Below are positions 47,251 through 57,449 of a stretch of DNA of 64,000 bases, one piece after another. Position numbers and translations under genes: made by a program. The notes below the pieces were generated by a model. That model was given only the letters and a program-made list of their open reading frames with translations, did no database searches and was not told the origin of the DNA. How positions within the stretch are numbered: position 1 is the stretch's first letter; each line of letters starts with the position of its first letter. Origin of the DNA: Sphingomonas sp. UNC305MFCol5.2 (GTDB lineage Bacteria > Pseudomonadota > Alphaproteobacteria > Sphingomonadales > Sphingomonadaceae); assembly GCF_000712135.1 (NCBI RefSeq), contig NZ_JOOE01000003.1, forward strand, positions 682,001 to 746,000, written 5' to 3'.

Positions 47251-48434
47251 CAGAACGCCGCGATGCCGGTGATCGCGCGGCCGAGGATCAGGCCGTGCAC
47301 GTCGTGGGTGCCCTCATAGGTGTTCACCGTCTCGAGGTTGATTGCGTGGCGCATCACGTGGAATTCGGCCGAGATGCCGTTGCCGCCGTGCATGTCGCGC
47401 GCGACTCGGGCGATATCGAGCGCCTTGCCGCAATTGTTGCGCTTGATGATGCTGATAGCCTCGGGGCTCAGCGTGCCTTCGTCGAACATTCGGCCGCAAC
47501 GCAAAGCCGCCTGCAGCCCCAGCGCGATCTCGGTCTGCATGTTGGCGAGCTTGAGTTGCACCAGCTGGTTCGATGCCAGCGGCTTGCCGAACTGGGCGCG
47601 ATCGAGCGTGTATTGCCGGGCGGCGTGCATGCACGCCTCGGCGGCGCCCATCGTTCCCCACGCAATCCCGTAGCGCGCGCGGTTGAGGCAGCCGAACGGG
47701 CCTTTCAGCCCCTGTACCTCGGGGAGCAGCGCGTCCTCGCTCACTTCGACGCCGTCCATCACGATCTCGCCGGTCACCGACGCGCGCAGCGAAAGCTTGC
47801 CTTCGATCTTGGGGGTCGAGAGCCCGGCCATGCCGCGCTCGAGCACGAAGCCCTTGATTCCGCCGCCATGTGCGTCGGATTTCGCCCACACGACCATGAC
47901 GTCGGCGATCGGCGAGTTGGTGATCCACATCTTGGTGCCGGTCAGGCGATAGCCGCCGTCGATCTTCTCCGCCCGGCTGCGCATGCCGCCGGGGTCCGAT
48001 CCCGCATCGGGCTCGGTGAGCCCGAAGCAGCCGATCGATTCGCCGGTCGCCAGCCTGGGAAGATATTTCCGCTTCTGGTCTTCGGTGCCGTACGCGTAGA
48101 TCGGGTGCATCACGAGGCTCGACTGTACGCTCATCGCCGAGCGATATCCCGAATCGACGCGCTCGACTTCGCGCGCGACCAGCCCATAGGCGACATAGCC
48201 GAGGCCGGCACCGCCATAGCTTTCGGGGATCGTCGGGCCGAGCAGCCCCAGCGCGCCCATCTCGGCCATGATCTCGCGATCGAATCGCTCGTCGAGGAAG
48301 GCGCTGGTCACCCGCGGCAGCAATTCGCCCTGCGCGTAATCGCGCGCGGCGGCCTGCACCATCCGCTCCTCGTCGGTCAGCTGCGCGTCGAGCGCGAACG
48401 GATCCTGCCAGTCGAACCGGCCCATCTCTGCCAT
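47250..48434 (-). CDS. gcdH: Glutaryl-CoA dehydrogenase
   Basis: The 394-residue acyl-CoA dehydrogenase oxidises and decarboxylates glutaryl-CoA to crotonyl-CoA in lysine and tryptophan breakdown. It shows [37 protein letters not shown] and the catalytic glutamate in [16 protein letters not shown]. Residues [18 protein letters not shown] at the start are typical of GcdH rather than of other acyl-CoA dehydrogenases. Electrons would pass to ETF, whose beta subunit starts at the left edge. Confidence 0.93.
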   Translation of the reverse strand: MAEMGRFDWQDPFALDAQLTDEERMVQAAARDYAQGELLPRVTSAFLDERFDREIMAEMGALGLLGPTIPESYGGAGLGYVAYGLVAREVERVDSGYRSAMSVQSSLVMHPIYAYGTEDQKRKYLPRLATGESIGCFGLTEPDAGSDPGGMRSRAEKIDGGYRLTGTKMWITNSPIADVMVVWAKSDAHGGGIKGFVLERGMAGLSTPKIEGKLSLRASVTGEIVMDGVEVSEDALLPEVQGLKGPFGCLNRARYGIAWGTMGAAEACMHAARQYTLDRAQFGKPLASNQLVQLKLANMQTEIALGLQAALRCGRMFDEGTLSPEAISIIKRNNCGKALDIARVARDMHGGNGISAEFHVMRHAINLETVNTYEGTHDVHGLILGRAITGIAAF

Positions 48435-48444
48435 TGGTCTTCCT

Positions 48445-49305
48445 TCAGCTGCTCGCCGGGCGCGCGGGGGGTGCCGCGGCCGGCGGCGTGGCGGGCGGCG
48501 CTTCGAGCGCGGCCCGTTCGATCTCGAGCAATCCCTGTCGCGCCGCGATATAGCGCCTCGCCGCAGCTACCCAGCTTTCGGCGCTCGCGATGCCGGGCAT
48601 ATGCACCACTTCGGCGAGTGCGGTTTCGACATCGCCATGATCGAGAGCGAGGCGGGCGCGCCGCATCCGATCCGATGTGCGCGGGCTCGGCGAATCGGCC
48701 TCGCGGAGCACGACGAGATCGCTCAGCAGCCGCCGTACGCGCATCCACATGCTATCGTCGGCCCCACTCGCGAGCCGCGGAGCGATCGTCTCGAGCGCGA
48801 GGCGCAAATCGCCGAGCGTCACTGGATCGGCCGAGGCGCGCAGGATCATGCTCACTGCCTCGCCATGGCTCTCGCCGAAGCGCAGCCGCAATTGGCCGTC
48901 GAGCGCGCCCAGTGGCTGGCCGCGTTCGATCGCGCGGCGCACGCCCGCGGCGATCAGCAGTTGCTCCGCGCGACTGGCATAAGAGGAAGCGTTGCGCGCG
49001 CTGCCACTGATATCACGGAGCCGCAGCTCGAGCTGGTCGAGCTTGCCGGCAAGCTCCTGCTCGCGTGCGCCCAGCGTCGCCACATCGGTGCCCGCGGGCA
49101 AAGCGGCGGGCCGATTCGGCTCGGTCTGGACGGTCTCGACCGGCACGAGGCTCGGCACCGGGCGGGGTGTGCCTCCACCTCCGCCAAGCTGGAAGGCGGC
49201 CGCCGTCACGGCGATGCCGCCGACAAAGGCAAGACCGCCAATAAGATAGTGGGTCCGTGTCTCGGGGCCGCGGGCCGGCTCCGGGGCGAGGGGCTCGTCG
49301 CTCAT
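48445..49305 (-). CDS. Mitofilin-like inner membrane protein
   Basis: The 286-residue protein has one membrane segment near residues 20-41 ([19 protein letters not shown]), a coiled coil about 80-115 and a helical C-terminal part with [13 protein letters not shown]. It fits the alphaproteobacterial mitofilin-like family found beside hemC and hemD. Relatives shape membranes in purple bacteria and may link to haem synthesis. It follows hemD by 30 bases. Confidence 0.78.
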   Translation of the reverse strand: MSDEPLAPEPARGPETRTHYLIGGLAFVGGIAVTAAAFQLGGGGGTPRPVPSLVPVETVQTEPNRPAALPAGTDVATLGAREQELAGKLDQLELRLRDISGSARNASSYASRAEQLLIAAGVRRAIERGQPLGALDGQLRLRFGESHGEAVSMILRASADPVTLGDLRLALETIAPRLASGADDSMWMRVRRLLSDLVVLREADSPSPRTSDRMRRARLALDHGDVETALAEVVHMPGIASAESWVAAARRYIAARQGLLEIERAALEAPPATPPAAAPPARPASS

Positions 49306-49335
49306 GCCCCCTTATTCGCTGCGCCGCCCGCGCGG

Positions 49336-50004
49336 TCAATCGGCGAGCGCGATTGCGGCCTCGATCAATGCTTCGCCGCGCGGATCGTCGGCCACCACGA
49401 CATGCTCCCAGCCCTGGCCTGCCGCTTCTGCCGCACGGGCGCTGACCGCCACCAACGCGATACCGCCGCGATCGATTCCCGCGGCATCGACGACATAGCC
49501 GAGCCGTGCTGCCGCACGCGCGGATTGGACCAATGCGATGCTGCCGGCGAGGCGCGCCGCGTCCTGCGGTGCGTCGGGTTCGCTGGCATAGACCGGGATG
49601 ACCCGCGCCACGATTCCGCCCGACTCCAGCGTCCGTTCGCGTCCTGCGAGGTGCAGCGCGTGGTGAATTCCCGCCGCCTCGGCCGTTGCGAGGAGTGCCT
49701 CGGCGCCCTTTGTCCCAACGCAGACGACATCGAAACCGGCTCGCCGCGCCGCCTCCGCTGTCGCCGCGCCCACTGCGTATACCGGCAACCCAAGCAGCGC
49801 CGTCAGGCCCGGCCCGGCGTGACGGACGGCGTTGGCGCTGGTCAGGATCAGTGCGTCGAACGCGTCCGCGTCGGGCGCGTCCCATGCAAGCGCGCGCACT
49901 GCGAACAGCGGCATCCGGATCGCGCCGTGCCCACGCGCCTCGATCGCCGCCGCTGTGACGCGGTTGCCCGGTTCGGGCCGCAGAACGGAGATTCGGCGGC
50001 TCAC
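49336..50004 (-). CDS. hemD: Uroporphyrinogen-III synthase
   Basis: The 222-residue HemD cyclises hydroxymethylbilane with ring inversion. The family is poorly conserved; visible markers are ISVLRPEPGNRVTAAAI, DALILTSANAVRH, and VGAATAEAARRAGF. The GTG start overlaps the hemC stop (GTGA), and the gene order supports the call. HemE, the next enzyme, is 33 kb away. Confidence 0.9.
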   Translation of the reverse strand: MSRRISVLRPEPGNRVTAAAIEARGHGAIRMPLFAVRALAWDAPDADAFDALILTSANAVRHAGPGLTALLGLPVYAVGAATAEAARRAGFDVVCVGTKGAEALLATAEAAGIHHALHLAGRERTLESGGIVARVIPVYASEPDAPQDAARLAGSIALVQSARAAARLGYVVDAAGIDRGGIALVAVSARAAEAAGQGWEHVVVADDPRGEALIEAAIALAD

Positions 50005-50915
50005 CCGCCGAACAGCCGACGAATCTCGTCGGGCGCGTTTATCAGCAGGTCGCGCGCGACTGCGATCGGCAATGCCGGATCGGACGGTGCGCCTGCCTCC
50101 TGGGCGTAGACGTGGACGCTGCCGTCCTCGGACAGCAATTCGGCCCTGAGCGTCATGATCGCGCCTTCGATCGTCGCCAGCGCCGCCACCGGCGAGTGGC
50201 AGTCCGCCTTGAGCGCCGCCAGCAACGCACGCTCCGCCGTCACGCAGGCATGGGTCTGCGGATCGTCGATCTTCGCGAGCATCGCCCGGGCATGCGAATC
50301 GTCGCCGCGGCACTCGATGCCGACGGCTCCCTGCGCCGGCGCAGGCAACATCACGTTGATCGGAATCGGGTTTCCGACGTCATGGCGTCCCAGCCGGTCG
50401 AGCCCGGCAGCGGCGAGCAAGGTCGCATCGGCTTCGCCCGCGGCGAGCTTGGCCAGCCGGGTGTCGACATTGCCGCGGAACAGCACGATCTCGAGGTCGG
50501 GCCGCAATCTGCGCATCTGCGCGGCGCGCCGCGGCGAACTCGTCCCCAGCACGGCACCTCGCCGAAGCGCCTCGATCGATGCGGCGCCGACCAAACGGTC
50601 CTGCACGTCCGCGCGCGGCAGCATCGCCGCGATCGCGATCGCCGCGGGCCGGAACGTCTCGACATCCTTCATCGAATGCACCGCGCAATCGATCTCGCCG
50701 TCCAGCAATGCCCGATCGAGCTCCTTGGTCCACAATGCCTTGCCGCCGATCTCGGCGAGCGCGCGGTCCTGCACCTTGTCGCCGGTGGTGCGGATCGTGA
50801 CGATCTCGATGGCGTCGGGCGCGATTGCGTGCGCGGCGATCAGCGCGTCACGCACCATATTGGCCTGGGTGAGGGCGAGCGGCGAGCCGCGGGTGCCGAG
50901 GCGGAACTTGGGCAT
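50001..50915 (-). CDS. hemC: Porphobilinogen deaminase (hydroxymethylbilane synthase)
   Basis: The 304-residue enzyme joins four porphobilinogens using a dipyrromethane cofactor on the cysteine in VGIECRGDDS. It begins MPKFRLGTRGSPLALTQANM and has LGTSSPRRAAQMRRLRPDL and FRGNVDTRLAKL. It is divergent from tsaD with 37 bases between start codons. Confidence 0.96.
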   Translation of the reverse strand: MPKFRLGTRGSPLALTQANMVRDALIAAHAIAPDAIEIVTIRTTGDKVQDRALAEIGGKALWTKELDRALLDGEIDCAVHSMKDVETFRPAAIAIAAMLPRADVQDRLVGAASIEALRRGAVLGTSSPRRAAQMRRLRPDLEIVLFRGNVDTRLAKLAAGEADATLLAAAGLDRLGRHDVGNPIPINVMLPAPAQGAVGIECRGDDSHARAMLAKIDDPQTHACVTAERALLAALKADCHSPVAALATIEGAIMTLRAELLSEDGSVHVYAQEAGAPSDPALPIAVARDLLINAPDEIRRLFGG

Positions 50916-50952
50916 GGCTTGTGCTAATGCCCCCGTGGACTAATTGGATGCA

Positions 50953-51978
50953 ATGGCGCTGATCCTTGGAATTGAATCGAGCTGCGACGAGACCGCCGCC
51001 GCCCTGGTGACGAGCGATCGCCGGATCCTCGCCCACAAGCTCGCGGGACAGGAAGCGGCGCATCGGCCCTATGGCGGCGTCGTCCCCGAGATCGCCGCGC
51101 GCGCGCATGTCGAGGTGATCGGTCCGCTGGTCGAGGCCGCGCTAGCCGAGGCCGGCGTCACACTCGGCGATATCGATGCCGTGGCCGCCACCGCGGGGCC
51201 GGGGCTGATCGGCGGCGTGATGGTCGGGCTCGTCACGGGCAAGGCGCTGGCGCTGGCGAGCGGCAAGCCGCTCGTCGCGGTCAACCATCTCGAGGGTCAT
51301 GGCCTGTCGCCGCGCCTGGCGGATCCCGACCTGGCTTTCCCCTATCTCCTGCTGCTCGTCTCGGGCGGGCATTGCCAGTTGCTGCTGGTCGAGGGTGTCG
51401 GCGCCTATCGCCGGCTCGCCACCACGATCGACGACGCCGCGGGCGAGGCATTCGACAAGACCGCCAAGCTGCTCGGCCTCGGCTTTCCCGGCGGTCCAGC
51501 GGTGGAGAAAGCGGCGGCGCACGGTGATCCCCGCGCCGTGCCGCTTCCGCGCCCGCTGGTCGGCTCGGCCGAGCCGCATTTTTCCTTCGCCGGACTCAAG
51601 AGCGCCGTCGCCCGCGTCGTCGGCCAGTACAGTGCCGAGGACCTGGCCGCGTCGTTCCAGCAGGCGGTGGTCGATTGCCTGCTCGATCGCACCCGACGGG
51701 CACTGCAATCGGTCGATGCCACGGCGCTTGTGGTCGCTGGCGGAGTCGCCGCGAATGCGAGCGTCCGCGGGGCGCTCGAGGCCCTCGCTGGCGGGCACGG
51801 CAAGCGCTTCGTCGCGCCGCCTCTATGGCTGTGTACCGACAATGCCGCGATGATCGCCTGGGCCGGCGCCGAGCGATTTGCGCTCGGCCTCACCGACCCG
51901 CTCGACTTCCCGGCCCGCCCCCGTTGGCCGCTCGATCCGGGGGCGGAGAAAGTGCGCGGCGCAGGAGTGAAGGCATGA
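50953..51978 (+). CDS. tsaD: tRNA N6-adenosine threonylcarbamoyltransferase
   Basis: The 341-residue protein adds the threonylcarbamoyl group to A37 of ANN-decoding tRNAs with TsaB and TsaE. It begins [19 protein letters not shown], has the metal site HLEGH in [10 protein letters not shown], and contains [11 protein letters not shown] and [11 protein letters not shown] use the ATG at 50953. gpsA follows after 10 bases. Confidence 0.97.
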   Translation: MALILGIESSCDETAAALVTSDRRILAHKLAGQEAAHRPYGGVVPEIAARAHVEVIGPLVEAALAEAGVTLGDIDAVAATAGPGLIGGVMVGLVTGKALALASGKPLVAVNHLEGHGLSPRLADPDLAFPYLLLLVSGGHCQLLLVEGVGAYRRLATTIDDAAGEAFDKTAKLLGLGFPGGPAVEKAAAHGDPRAVPLPRPLVGSAEPHFSFAGLKSAVARVVGQYSAEDLAASFQQAVVDCLLDRTRRALQSVDATALVVAGGVAANASVRGALEALAGGHGKRFVAPPLWLCTDNAAMIAWAGAERFALGLTDPLDFPARPRWPLDPGAEKVRGAGVKA

Positions 51979-51988
51979 GGATTCGGCC

Positions 51989-52966
51989 ATGAGAATGGGG
52001 GTCATCGGCGGCGGCGCATGGGGCACCGCATTGGCGCAGGTCGCGGCCCGCGATGGCCTGCCCGTCACGCTCTGGGCGCGCGAGCCCGAAGTGGTCGAGA
52101 GCGTCAACACTGCCCACGAGAACCGTCACTTCCTCGCCGGCGTCCCGCTTTCCGAAACCATTCGCGCCACCGGCGATCTCGCCGATCTCGCTGGCCACGA
52201 CGCACTCCTCGTCGTTGCCCCTGCCCAGCATGTCCGCGCGGTGCTCGCCGCCGCCCCGATCGGCACCACCCCCCTCGTACTCTGCGCCAAGGGCATCGAG
52301 GCGGGGACTCGCCTCCTCGTCGGCGAAGTCGCGCATCAGGCCGCGCCCGACGCGCCGATCGCCGTCCTCTCCGGGCCCACCTTCGCGCACGAGGTCGCCG
52401 CCGGAAAACCCACCGCCGTGACGCTCGCCTGCGAGGACGAAGGCTTGCGCGCGCGCCTCGCCGAACGTCTCGCCGGCCCCGCTTTTCGCACCTACGGCTC
52501 GGCCGATATCATCGGCGCGGAAATTGGAGGCGCGGTCAAGAACGTCCTCGCGATCGCCTGTGGGGTGGTCGAGGGCGCGGGTCTCGGCCTCAATGCCCGC
52601 GCCGCACTGATCGCGCGCGGTTTCGCCGAGATGACGCGCTTCGGCCTCGCTCGCGGTGGCCAGGCCGAGACGCTGACGGGCCTGTCGGGGCTCGGCGATC
52701 TCGTCCTCACCTGTTCCTCGACCAATTCGCGCAACTTCTCGCTCGGGGTGGGGCTCGGCCAGGGCAAGAGCGCCGCCGCGCTGTTGGCCGATCGCAAAAC
52801 TGTCGCCGAGGGCGCGTTCACTGCCCCCGTGCTCCGCGAGGCCGCCGCGGAGGCACGGGTCGACATGCCGGTGACCGAGGCCGTGAACGCCCTGCTGGAA
52901 GGTGTTGCGGTACGCGATGTCATCGAAGCGCTGCTCAGCCGCCCGCTGCGCGAGGAAGTCCAATGA
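51989..52966 (+). CDS. gpsA: Glycerol-3-phosphate dehydrogenase (NAD(P)+)
   Basis: The 325-residue enzyme makes sn-glycerol 3-phosphate for phospholipids. The nucleotide loop is VIGGGAWGTALAQVA. VLSGPTFAHEVAAGKPTA and the catalytic lysine region EIGGAVKNVLAIACG follow, and GLSGLGDLVLTC is typical. tsaD-gpsA is a widespread pair. Its stop overlaps the next start (ATGA). Confidence 0.97.
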   Translation: MRMGVIGGGAWGTALAQVAARDGLPVTLWAREPEVVESVNTAHENRHFLAGVPLSETIRATGDLADLAGHDALLVVAPAQHVRAVLAAAPIGTTPLVLCAKGIEAGTRLLVGEVAHQAAPDAPIAVLSGPTFAHEVAAGKPTAVTLACEDEGLRARLAERLAGPAFRTYGSADIIGAEIGGAVKNVLAIACGVVEGAGLGLNARAALIARGFAEMTRFGLARGGQAETLTGLSGLGDLVLTCSSTNSRNFSLGVGLGQGKSAAALLADRKTVAEGAFTAPVLREAAAEARVDMPVTEAVNALLEGVAVRDVIEALLSRPLREEVQ

Positions 52967-53499
52967 AGTGGGCGGCGATGCTGCGCGGGGTCAATCTCGG
53001 CAAGCGACAACTCAAGTCGGCCGAATTGAAGGCGGTGGTCGAGGGAATGGGTTTCACCGGGGTCAAGACGATTCTCGCCTCGGGCAATGTCGTGTTCGAG
53101 GCGGGTGATGCGAAGCCCGAGGCGCTCGAGCGCGATCTCCATGCAGCGCTGGAGAAGGCCACCGGCCTAAAATCCGAGATATTCGTCCGCAACAGCGCCG
53201 AGCTCGCCCGGCTGGTCGAAGCCAATCCCTTCCCCGAAGCGGCGCGCGAACGGCCCAGCTTCCTCGTCGTCAGCTTCCACCGCGAGTCCGTAGACAAGGC
53301 CGCGATCAAGCGCTTGGCCGAAAGCTATGACGGGCCCGAGAGGATGGAGCCGATCGGCCGCGAATTGTTCACCGATTTCCCCGACGGCCAGGGGCGCTCG
53401 AACCTGATCCCGGCGATGCAGAAGGCCAAGCTCTCGCGGGGCAATACCGGCCGTAACTGGAACACGGTCCAGAAGCTGCTCGCCGCGCTCGCCGACTAG
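52963..53499 (+). CDS. DUF1697 family protein
   Basis: The 178-residue protein matches DUF1697, with AAMLRGVNLGKRQLKSAELK, ILASGNVVFEAG, FFVRN-type strands (EIFVRNSAEL) and the end SRGNTGRNWNTVQKL. The fold is two ferredoxin-like halves and the function is unknown. It overlaps gpsA at its start and the convergent DUF1674 gene at its stop, each by four bases. Confidence 0.9.
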   Translation: MKWAAMLRGVNLGKRQLKSAELKAVVEGMGFTGVKTILASGNVVFEAGDAKPEALERDLHAALEKATGLKSEIFVRNSAELARLVEANPFPEAARERPSFLVVSFHRESVDKAAIKRLAESYDGPERMEPIGRELFTDFPDGQGRSNLIPAMQKAKLSRGNTGRNWNTVQKLLAALAD

Positions 53500-53648
53500 A
53501 AGTCGACGGCGACGCCCTTGCGCTCCCAATCGCCGTAGCGTGTCGGGTCGAGCGGGTCCGTCGGCGGCGCGGCGGGCGCGGGCTTGGGTACCGGCGGGCT
53601 CTTCGAGAGATGCTGCGGGGGCTTCACATGGCTCGGGCGCTGGCCCAT
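53496..53648 (-). CDS. DUF1674 (SdhAF4-like) succinate dehydrogenase assembly factor
   Basis: The 50-residue protein ends DPLDPTRYGDWERKGVAVDF, the defining C-terminal motif of DUF1674, whose eukaryotic member Sdh8/SDHAF4 helps the flavinylated SdhA subunit assemble. The N-terminal part is proline-rich and probably disordered. The ATG at 53648 is chosen; it shares CCATGG with a possible rsmB start on the other strand. Confidence 0.88.
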   Translation of the reverse strand: MGQRPSHVKPPQHLSKSPPVPKPAPAAPPTDPLDPTRYGDWERKGVAVDF

Positions 53649-53661
53649 GGCACTGGCTCCA

Positions 53662-54951
53662 ATGAGTAAAGCCCCCAATCGTCCCCGCCGCACGCGCGGT
53701 CAAGAGCCCGACGGCCCCGGCGTTCCCGCGCGGCGCGCTGCGCTGAAATTGCTCGACGCCGTGCTCCGCCGCGGCCTCGCGCTCGAACAGGCGCTCGATT
53801 CGGCCGCTTCCGGCCTCGCTCCCAACGATCGCGGGCTCGCCCATGCCATCGCCGCCGAAGCGCTGCGCCGGCTTCCTGATCTCGATGCGCTGATCGATTC
53901 GGCCACCCAGCGCGACTTGCCCGACGACGCCAAGGCGCGCTTTGCGCTCCGTATAGCCTTGGTGCAGGCGCTCGCGCTCGGCACACCCGGCCATGCCGCG
54001 ATTTCGACCGTGCTGCCGCTTGTCGACGGCGGCCCGCGAAAGCTCGTCCACGGCGTGTTCGGCACGTTAGTCCGGCAGGGCGCGGCTTTGCCCGAACCGC
54101 CGACGCTTCCCGATCCGGTGGCGCTGCGCTGGCACGCCGCCTGGGGCGACCAGATGATCGAGGATGCCGAGCGTGCCGTCGCCGTCCCGCCGCCGCTAGA
54201 CCTGACACTGCGCGATCCGGCGCACGCCCCCGATCTGCCGGGCAAGAGCCTGCTTCCCGGCCATCTTCGCCTCGACGAGAAGGCCCTGGTCACGGGTATC
54301 GAAGGCTATGCCGAAGGCGATTGGTGGGTACAGGATCTCGCCGCCTCGATCCCGGCGCGGCTGATCGGCAAGGGCAGCGGCACGGCGCTCGATCTCTGCG
54401 CGGCGCCCGGCGGCAAGACGCTCCAGCTCGCCGCCGCGGGTTGGGCCGTGACTGCCGTCGACGTGTCGGAAAGTCGTCTCGCGCGACTTCACGAAAATCT
54501 CGAACGCACCGGCCTCGCCGCGACGGTGATCGCGGCCGATCTCCTCGAATGGCAGCCACGCGAACCCGCCGACGCCGTCCTCCTCGATGCGCCGTGCAGC
54601 GCCACGGGCATCTTCCGCCGCCATCCCGACGTGCTCCACCGCGTTCGCCCTTCGCTGATCGCCGAGATGGCGGCGCTCCAGTCGCGCCTGCTTGACCGTG
54701 CCGCGGCGTGGGTGAAGCCCGGCGGCATTCTGGTCTTCTCGACCTGCTCGCTCGAGCCGCAGGAAGGCGAGGCCCAGCTCGCCCGTTTCCTCGCCGGGCA
54801 TCCCGAATTCGCGATTGCGCCGATATCTCCCAACGAACTCCCCGAAGGCGTCACGCCGCGCGAGGACGGTAGCCTCCGCCTCCTCCCCGGGGCACTGGCC
54901 GAGTCCGGCGGCCTCGACGGCTTCTTCATCGTGCGGCTGCGGCGATCGTGA
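53662..54951 (+). CDS. rsmB: 16S rRNA (cytosine-C5) methyltransferase RsmB
   Basis: The roughly 429-residue protein has an N-terminal NusB-like RNA-binding domain (LKLLDAVLRRGLALEQAL) and a SAM methyltransferase domain. The latter shows LDLCAAPGGKTLQLAAAG, LLDAPCSATG and the catalytic cysteine in VFSTCSLEPQEGE. It methylates C967 of 16S rRNA. I prefer the ATG at 53662; the ATG at 53647 is also possible. Confidence 0.93.
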   Translation: MSKAPNRPRRTRGQEPDGPGVPARRAALKLLDAVLRRGLALEQALDSAASGLAPNDRGLAHAIAAEALRRLPDLDALIDSATQRDLPDDAKARFALRIALVQALALGTPGHAAISTVLPLVDGGPRKLVHGVFGTLVRQGAALPEPPTLPDPVALRWHAAWGDQMIEDAERAVAVPPPLDLTLRDPAHAPDLPGKSLLPGHLRLDEKALVTGIEGYAEGDWWVQDLAASIPARLIGKGSGTALDLCAAPGGKTLQLAAAGWAVTAVDVSESRLARLHENLERTGLAATVIAADLLEWQPREPADAVLLDAPCSATGIFRRHPDVLHRVRPSLIAEMAALQSRLLDRAAAWVKPGGILVFSTCSLEPQEGEAQLARFLAGHPEFAIAPISPNELPEGVTPREDGSLRLLPGALAESGGLDGFFIVRLRRS

Positions 54952-55010
54952 CACCGGCATCGGCATGAACCCCGGTTGCGCGCGACTCATGCCATGCTAG
55001 AGCAAGCGGC

Positions 55011-55670
55011 ATGCCCGCTGTCCGCATCGCCCCCTCGATCCTTTCCGCCGACTTCGCCCGTCTGGGCGAGGAAATCCGCGCGATCGACGCGGCGGGGGCC
55101 GACTGGATCCATGTCGACGTCATGGATGGCCATTTCGTGCCCAACATCACCATCGGTCCGGGCGTGATCAAGGCGCTGCGTCCGCACACCGCCAAGCCGT
55201 TCGACGTCCATCTGATGATCGCGCCGGTCGATCCGATGCTCGCGGCTTTCGCCGACGCCGGTGCCGATACGATCTCGGTGCATCCGGAATCGGGCCCGCA
55301 CCTCCATCGTACGCTCCAGACGATCAAGGCGCTGGGCAAGCGCGCCGGCGTGGTGCTGAACCCGGCGACGCCCGTCGATGTTGTCGACCATGTCATGGAC
55401 ATGATCGACCTGATCCTCGTGATGAGCGTCAACCCCGGCTTCGGCGGACAGAAGTTCATCGAGAGCCAATTGCCCAAGATCACCGAGCTGCGCCGCCGGA
55501 TCACTGCGTCGGGCCGCGCGATTGATCTCGAAGTCGATGGCGGAGTCGATCGCGATACCGCGCCGCGCGTGATCGCCGCGGGCGCCGATGCGCTGGTCGC
55601 GGGCACCGCCACCTTTACGGGCGGTCCTGATCGTTACGCCGGCAATATCGCGGCGTTAAGGGGCGGATGA
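55011..55670 (+). CDS. rpe: Ribulose-phosphate 3-epimerase
   Basis: The 219-residue TIM-barrel enzyme interconverts ribulose 5-phosphate and xylulose 5-phosphate. It shows [41 protein letters not shown], and [16 protein letters not shown] with the metal-binding and catalytic residues. Its stop overlaps the heparinase-family start (ATGA). Confidence 0.97.
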   Translation: MPAVRIAPSILSADFARLGEEIRAIDAAGADWIHVDVMDGHFVPNITIGPGVIKALRPHTAKPFDVHLMIAPVDPMLAAFADAGADTISVHPESGPHLHRTLQTIKALGKRAGVVLNPATPVDVVDHVMDMIDLILVMSVNPGFGGQKFIESQLPKITELRRRITASGRAIDLEVDGGVDRDTAPRVIAAGADALVAGTATFTGGPDRYAGNIAALRGG

Positions 55671-57400
55671 ACGATTCATTGCCCGGGTCCGGCGCCGACG
55701 GAGTCGAGGAAGGCAAACGGCTCATCCGCACCGGCGGCGATCGCGGCCTGAGCCTTGCCGAGCGCATCTCCGAACGTTTCCAGCGCCTCACCTGGGGCAC
55801 GCCGCTCCACGCGATGCGGCTGCGCGGACGCTATCCGCTCAAGCTCATCGCAGTGCCCGACGATCCCTTTTTCGGCGATGTCCATCGAGGCAACGGTCTG
55901 CTCGAAGGCGTGGTCCGCTTCCGCGGCGAGGAGCGTGCGATCGAGCAGCTCGATTTCAGCAAACCCGGCTGGTCGACGCCTTTTGCCGAATATCTCCAGA
56001 GCTTCGCCTGGCTCCGCGATCTGTCCAGTGTCACGACCCGCGCGCAAGGTGCGCCGATCGCCGAGGAGATCATGCGACGCTGGCTGGAGGCGCATGGTGA
56101 GAAAGTCTCCGATCCGGCCTGGCGCGCCGATCAATGGGGCCGCCGCATCCTGTTCTGGACGGCGCATGCGCCGCTGATTCTTTCGTCCAGCAATCTCATC
56201 TATCGATCGAGCGTGCTCCATGCGCTCGCGCGCGGCGCGCGCCACCTCGATCGCGGCGCGGATCGCGTCCAGCCCGGCGTGGCGCGCATCGCCGCCTGGT
56301 CCGGTGTGCTGGTGGCAGGCCTGTCGATGCCGGGCGGGGATCCACGCCGCGCGTTCGGCGAGAACGGCCTCAAGCGCGCGCTCGATCATTCGGTGTTCGA
56401 GGATGGCGGCAGCGTCACGCGCTCGCCCGCCGCGCAACTCGAATCGATCCAGCTCCTGACCATCCTCGGTGAGGCCTATGCCTCGCGCCGGCTCCAGACG
56501 CCGGACTTCATCGATGCCGCGCGAGCGCGCATGGTCACTGCGCTGCTCGGACTGTGTCATGGCGACAAGGGCCTTTCGAGCTGGCAGGGCTCGGGTCCAA
56601 TCGCGGGCGAGATCATCGAGCAGGTGATCGAGGCGACCGGCGTGCGCACCCGCCCGCTTAAGCAGGCGCGCGAATGGGGCTATCAGCGGCTCGCTGCGGG
56701 GCAGAGCGTCCTGATCATGGATGCCGCGCCGCCGCCTCTGGCGCGGCTGGTCGAGGGCGGCTGTGCCTCGACTTTGGCGTTCGAATTCTCCGATGGCGTG
56801 GATCGCATCGTCGTCAATTGCGGCGGGGCGCGTGCGACGCATGCGCAGGTGCCGGCGGCGCTCACCGAAGGGCTGCGCACCACCGCCGCGCATTCGACGC
56901 TCGTGCTGAGCAACAGCAATTCGACGGCGATCCATTCCGACGGCACGCTCGGCCGCGGCGTGGTCGAGGTCGAGCTCGCGCGGCACGAGACCGACAGCGC
57001 CAGCCGGATCGAGGCGAGCCACGACGGCTATGTCCGCCGCCTCGGCTATCTCCATCGCCGCGTCGTCGCGATGTCGCCCGACGGCCGCGACATTCGCGGC
57101 GAGGACATGCTGCTTCCCGCCGACAGGCGTAAACACAAGATGCCGACGCCGTTCACGGCGCGCTTCCATCTCCATCCACAGGTCGAGGTGACGCCCACCG
57201 CCGACGGCTTCGCCGCGATCCTGCGCACCGCGTCGGGGCATCTCTGGCAATTCCGCTGCAAGGGCGGCGAGCTCACGGTGGAAGATAGCTTGTGGATCGA
57301 TCCGCGGGGCCGTCCGCTGTCCAGCCAACAGCTTGTCGTCACCGGCGCCAGCCCCGCGGGCGGCGCCAATCTCAGCTGGCTGTTCCACCGGGCCAAATAG
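55667..57400 (+). CDS. Heparinase II/III family protein
   Basis: The 577-residue protein has an N-terminal helical toroid ([20 protein letters not shown]) and a C-terminal beta-sandwich with the family's [10 protein letters not shown] and [14 protein letters not shown] segments. Known members are polysaccharide lyases, but this one has no signal peptide that I can see and lies between rpe and purH, as in many alphaproteobacteria. The real substrate is unknown; an envelope polymer is a guess. Confidence 0.87.
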   Translation: MNDSLPGSGADGVEEGKRLIRTGGDRGLSLAERISERFQRLTWGTPLHAMRLRGRYPLKLIAVPDDPFFGDVHRGNGLLEGVVRFRGEERAIEQLDFSKPGWSTPFAEYLQSFAWLRDLSSVTTRAQGAPIAEEIMRRWLEAHGEKVSDPAWRADQWGRRILFWTAHAPLILSSSNLIYRSSVLHALARGARHLDRGADRVQPGVARIAAWSGVLVAGLSMPGGDPRRAFGENGLKRALDHSVFEDGGSVTRSPAAQLESIQLLTILGEAYASRRLQTPDFIDAARARMVTALLGLCHGDKGLSSWQGSGPIAGEIIEQVIEATGVRTRPLKQAREWGYQRLAAGQSVLIMDAAPPPLARLVEGGCASTLAFEFSDGVDRIVVNCGGARATHAQVPAALTEGLRTTAAHSTLVLSNSNSTAIHSDGTLGRGVVEVELARHETDSASRIEASHDGYVRRLGYLHRRVVAMSPDGRDIRGEDMLLPADRRKHKMPTPFTARFHLHPQVEVTPTADGFAAILRTASGHLWQFRCKGGELTVEDSLWIDPRGRPLSSQQLVVTGASPAGGANLSWLFHRAK

Positions 57401-57449
57401 AGGCAATTAGGGGTTGCGGGGCGAGGCTCGATCCTTAGGAGGGCGGGCC

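Noticed and set aside
47355..47360. CACGTG within gcdH as a parS
   Set aside because: Only the right half (CACGTGGAA) fits; the left flank GCAT does not.
55676..57406. Long open frame of 576 codons opposite the heparinase-family gene
   Set aside because: It lies wholly antisense to a conserved gene and its product is low-complexity, rich in arginine, alanine and histidine.
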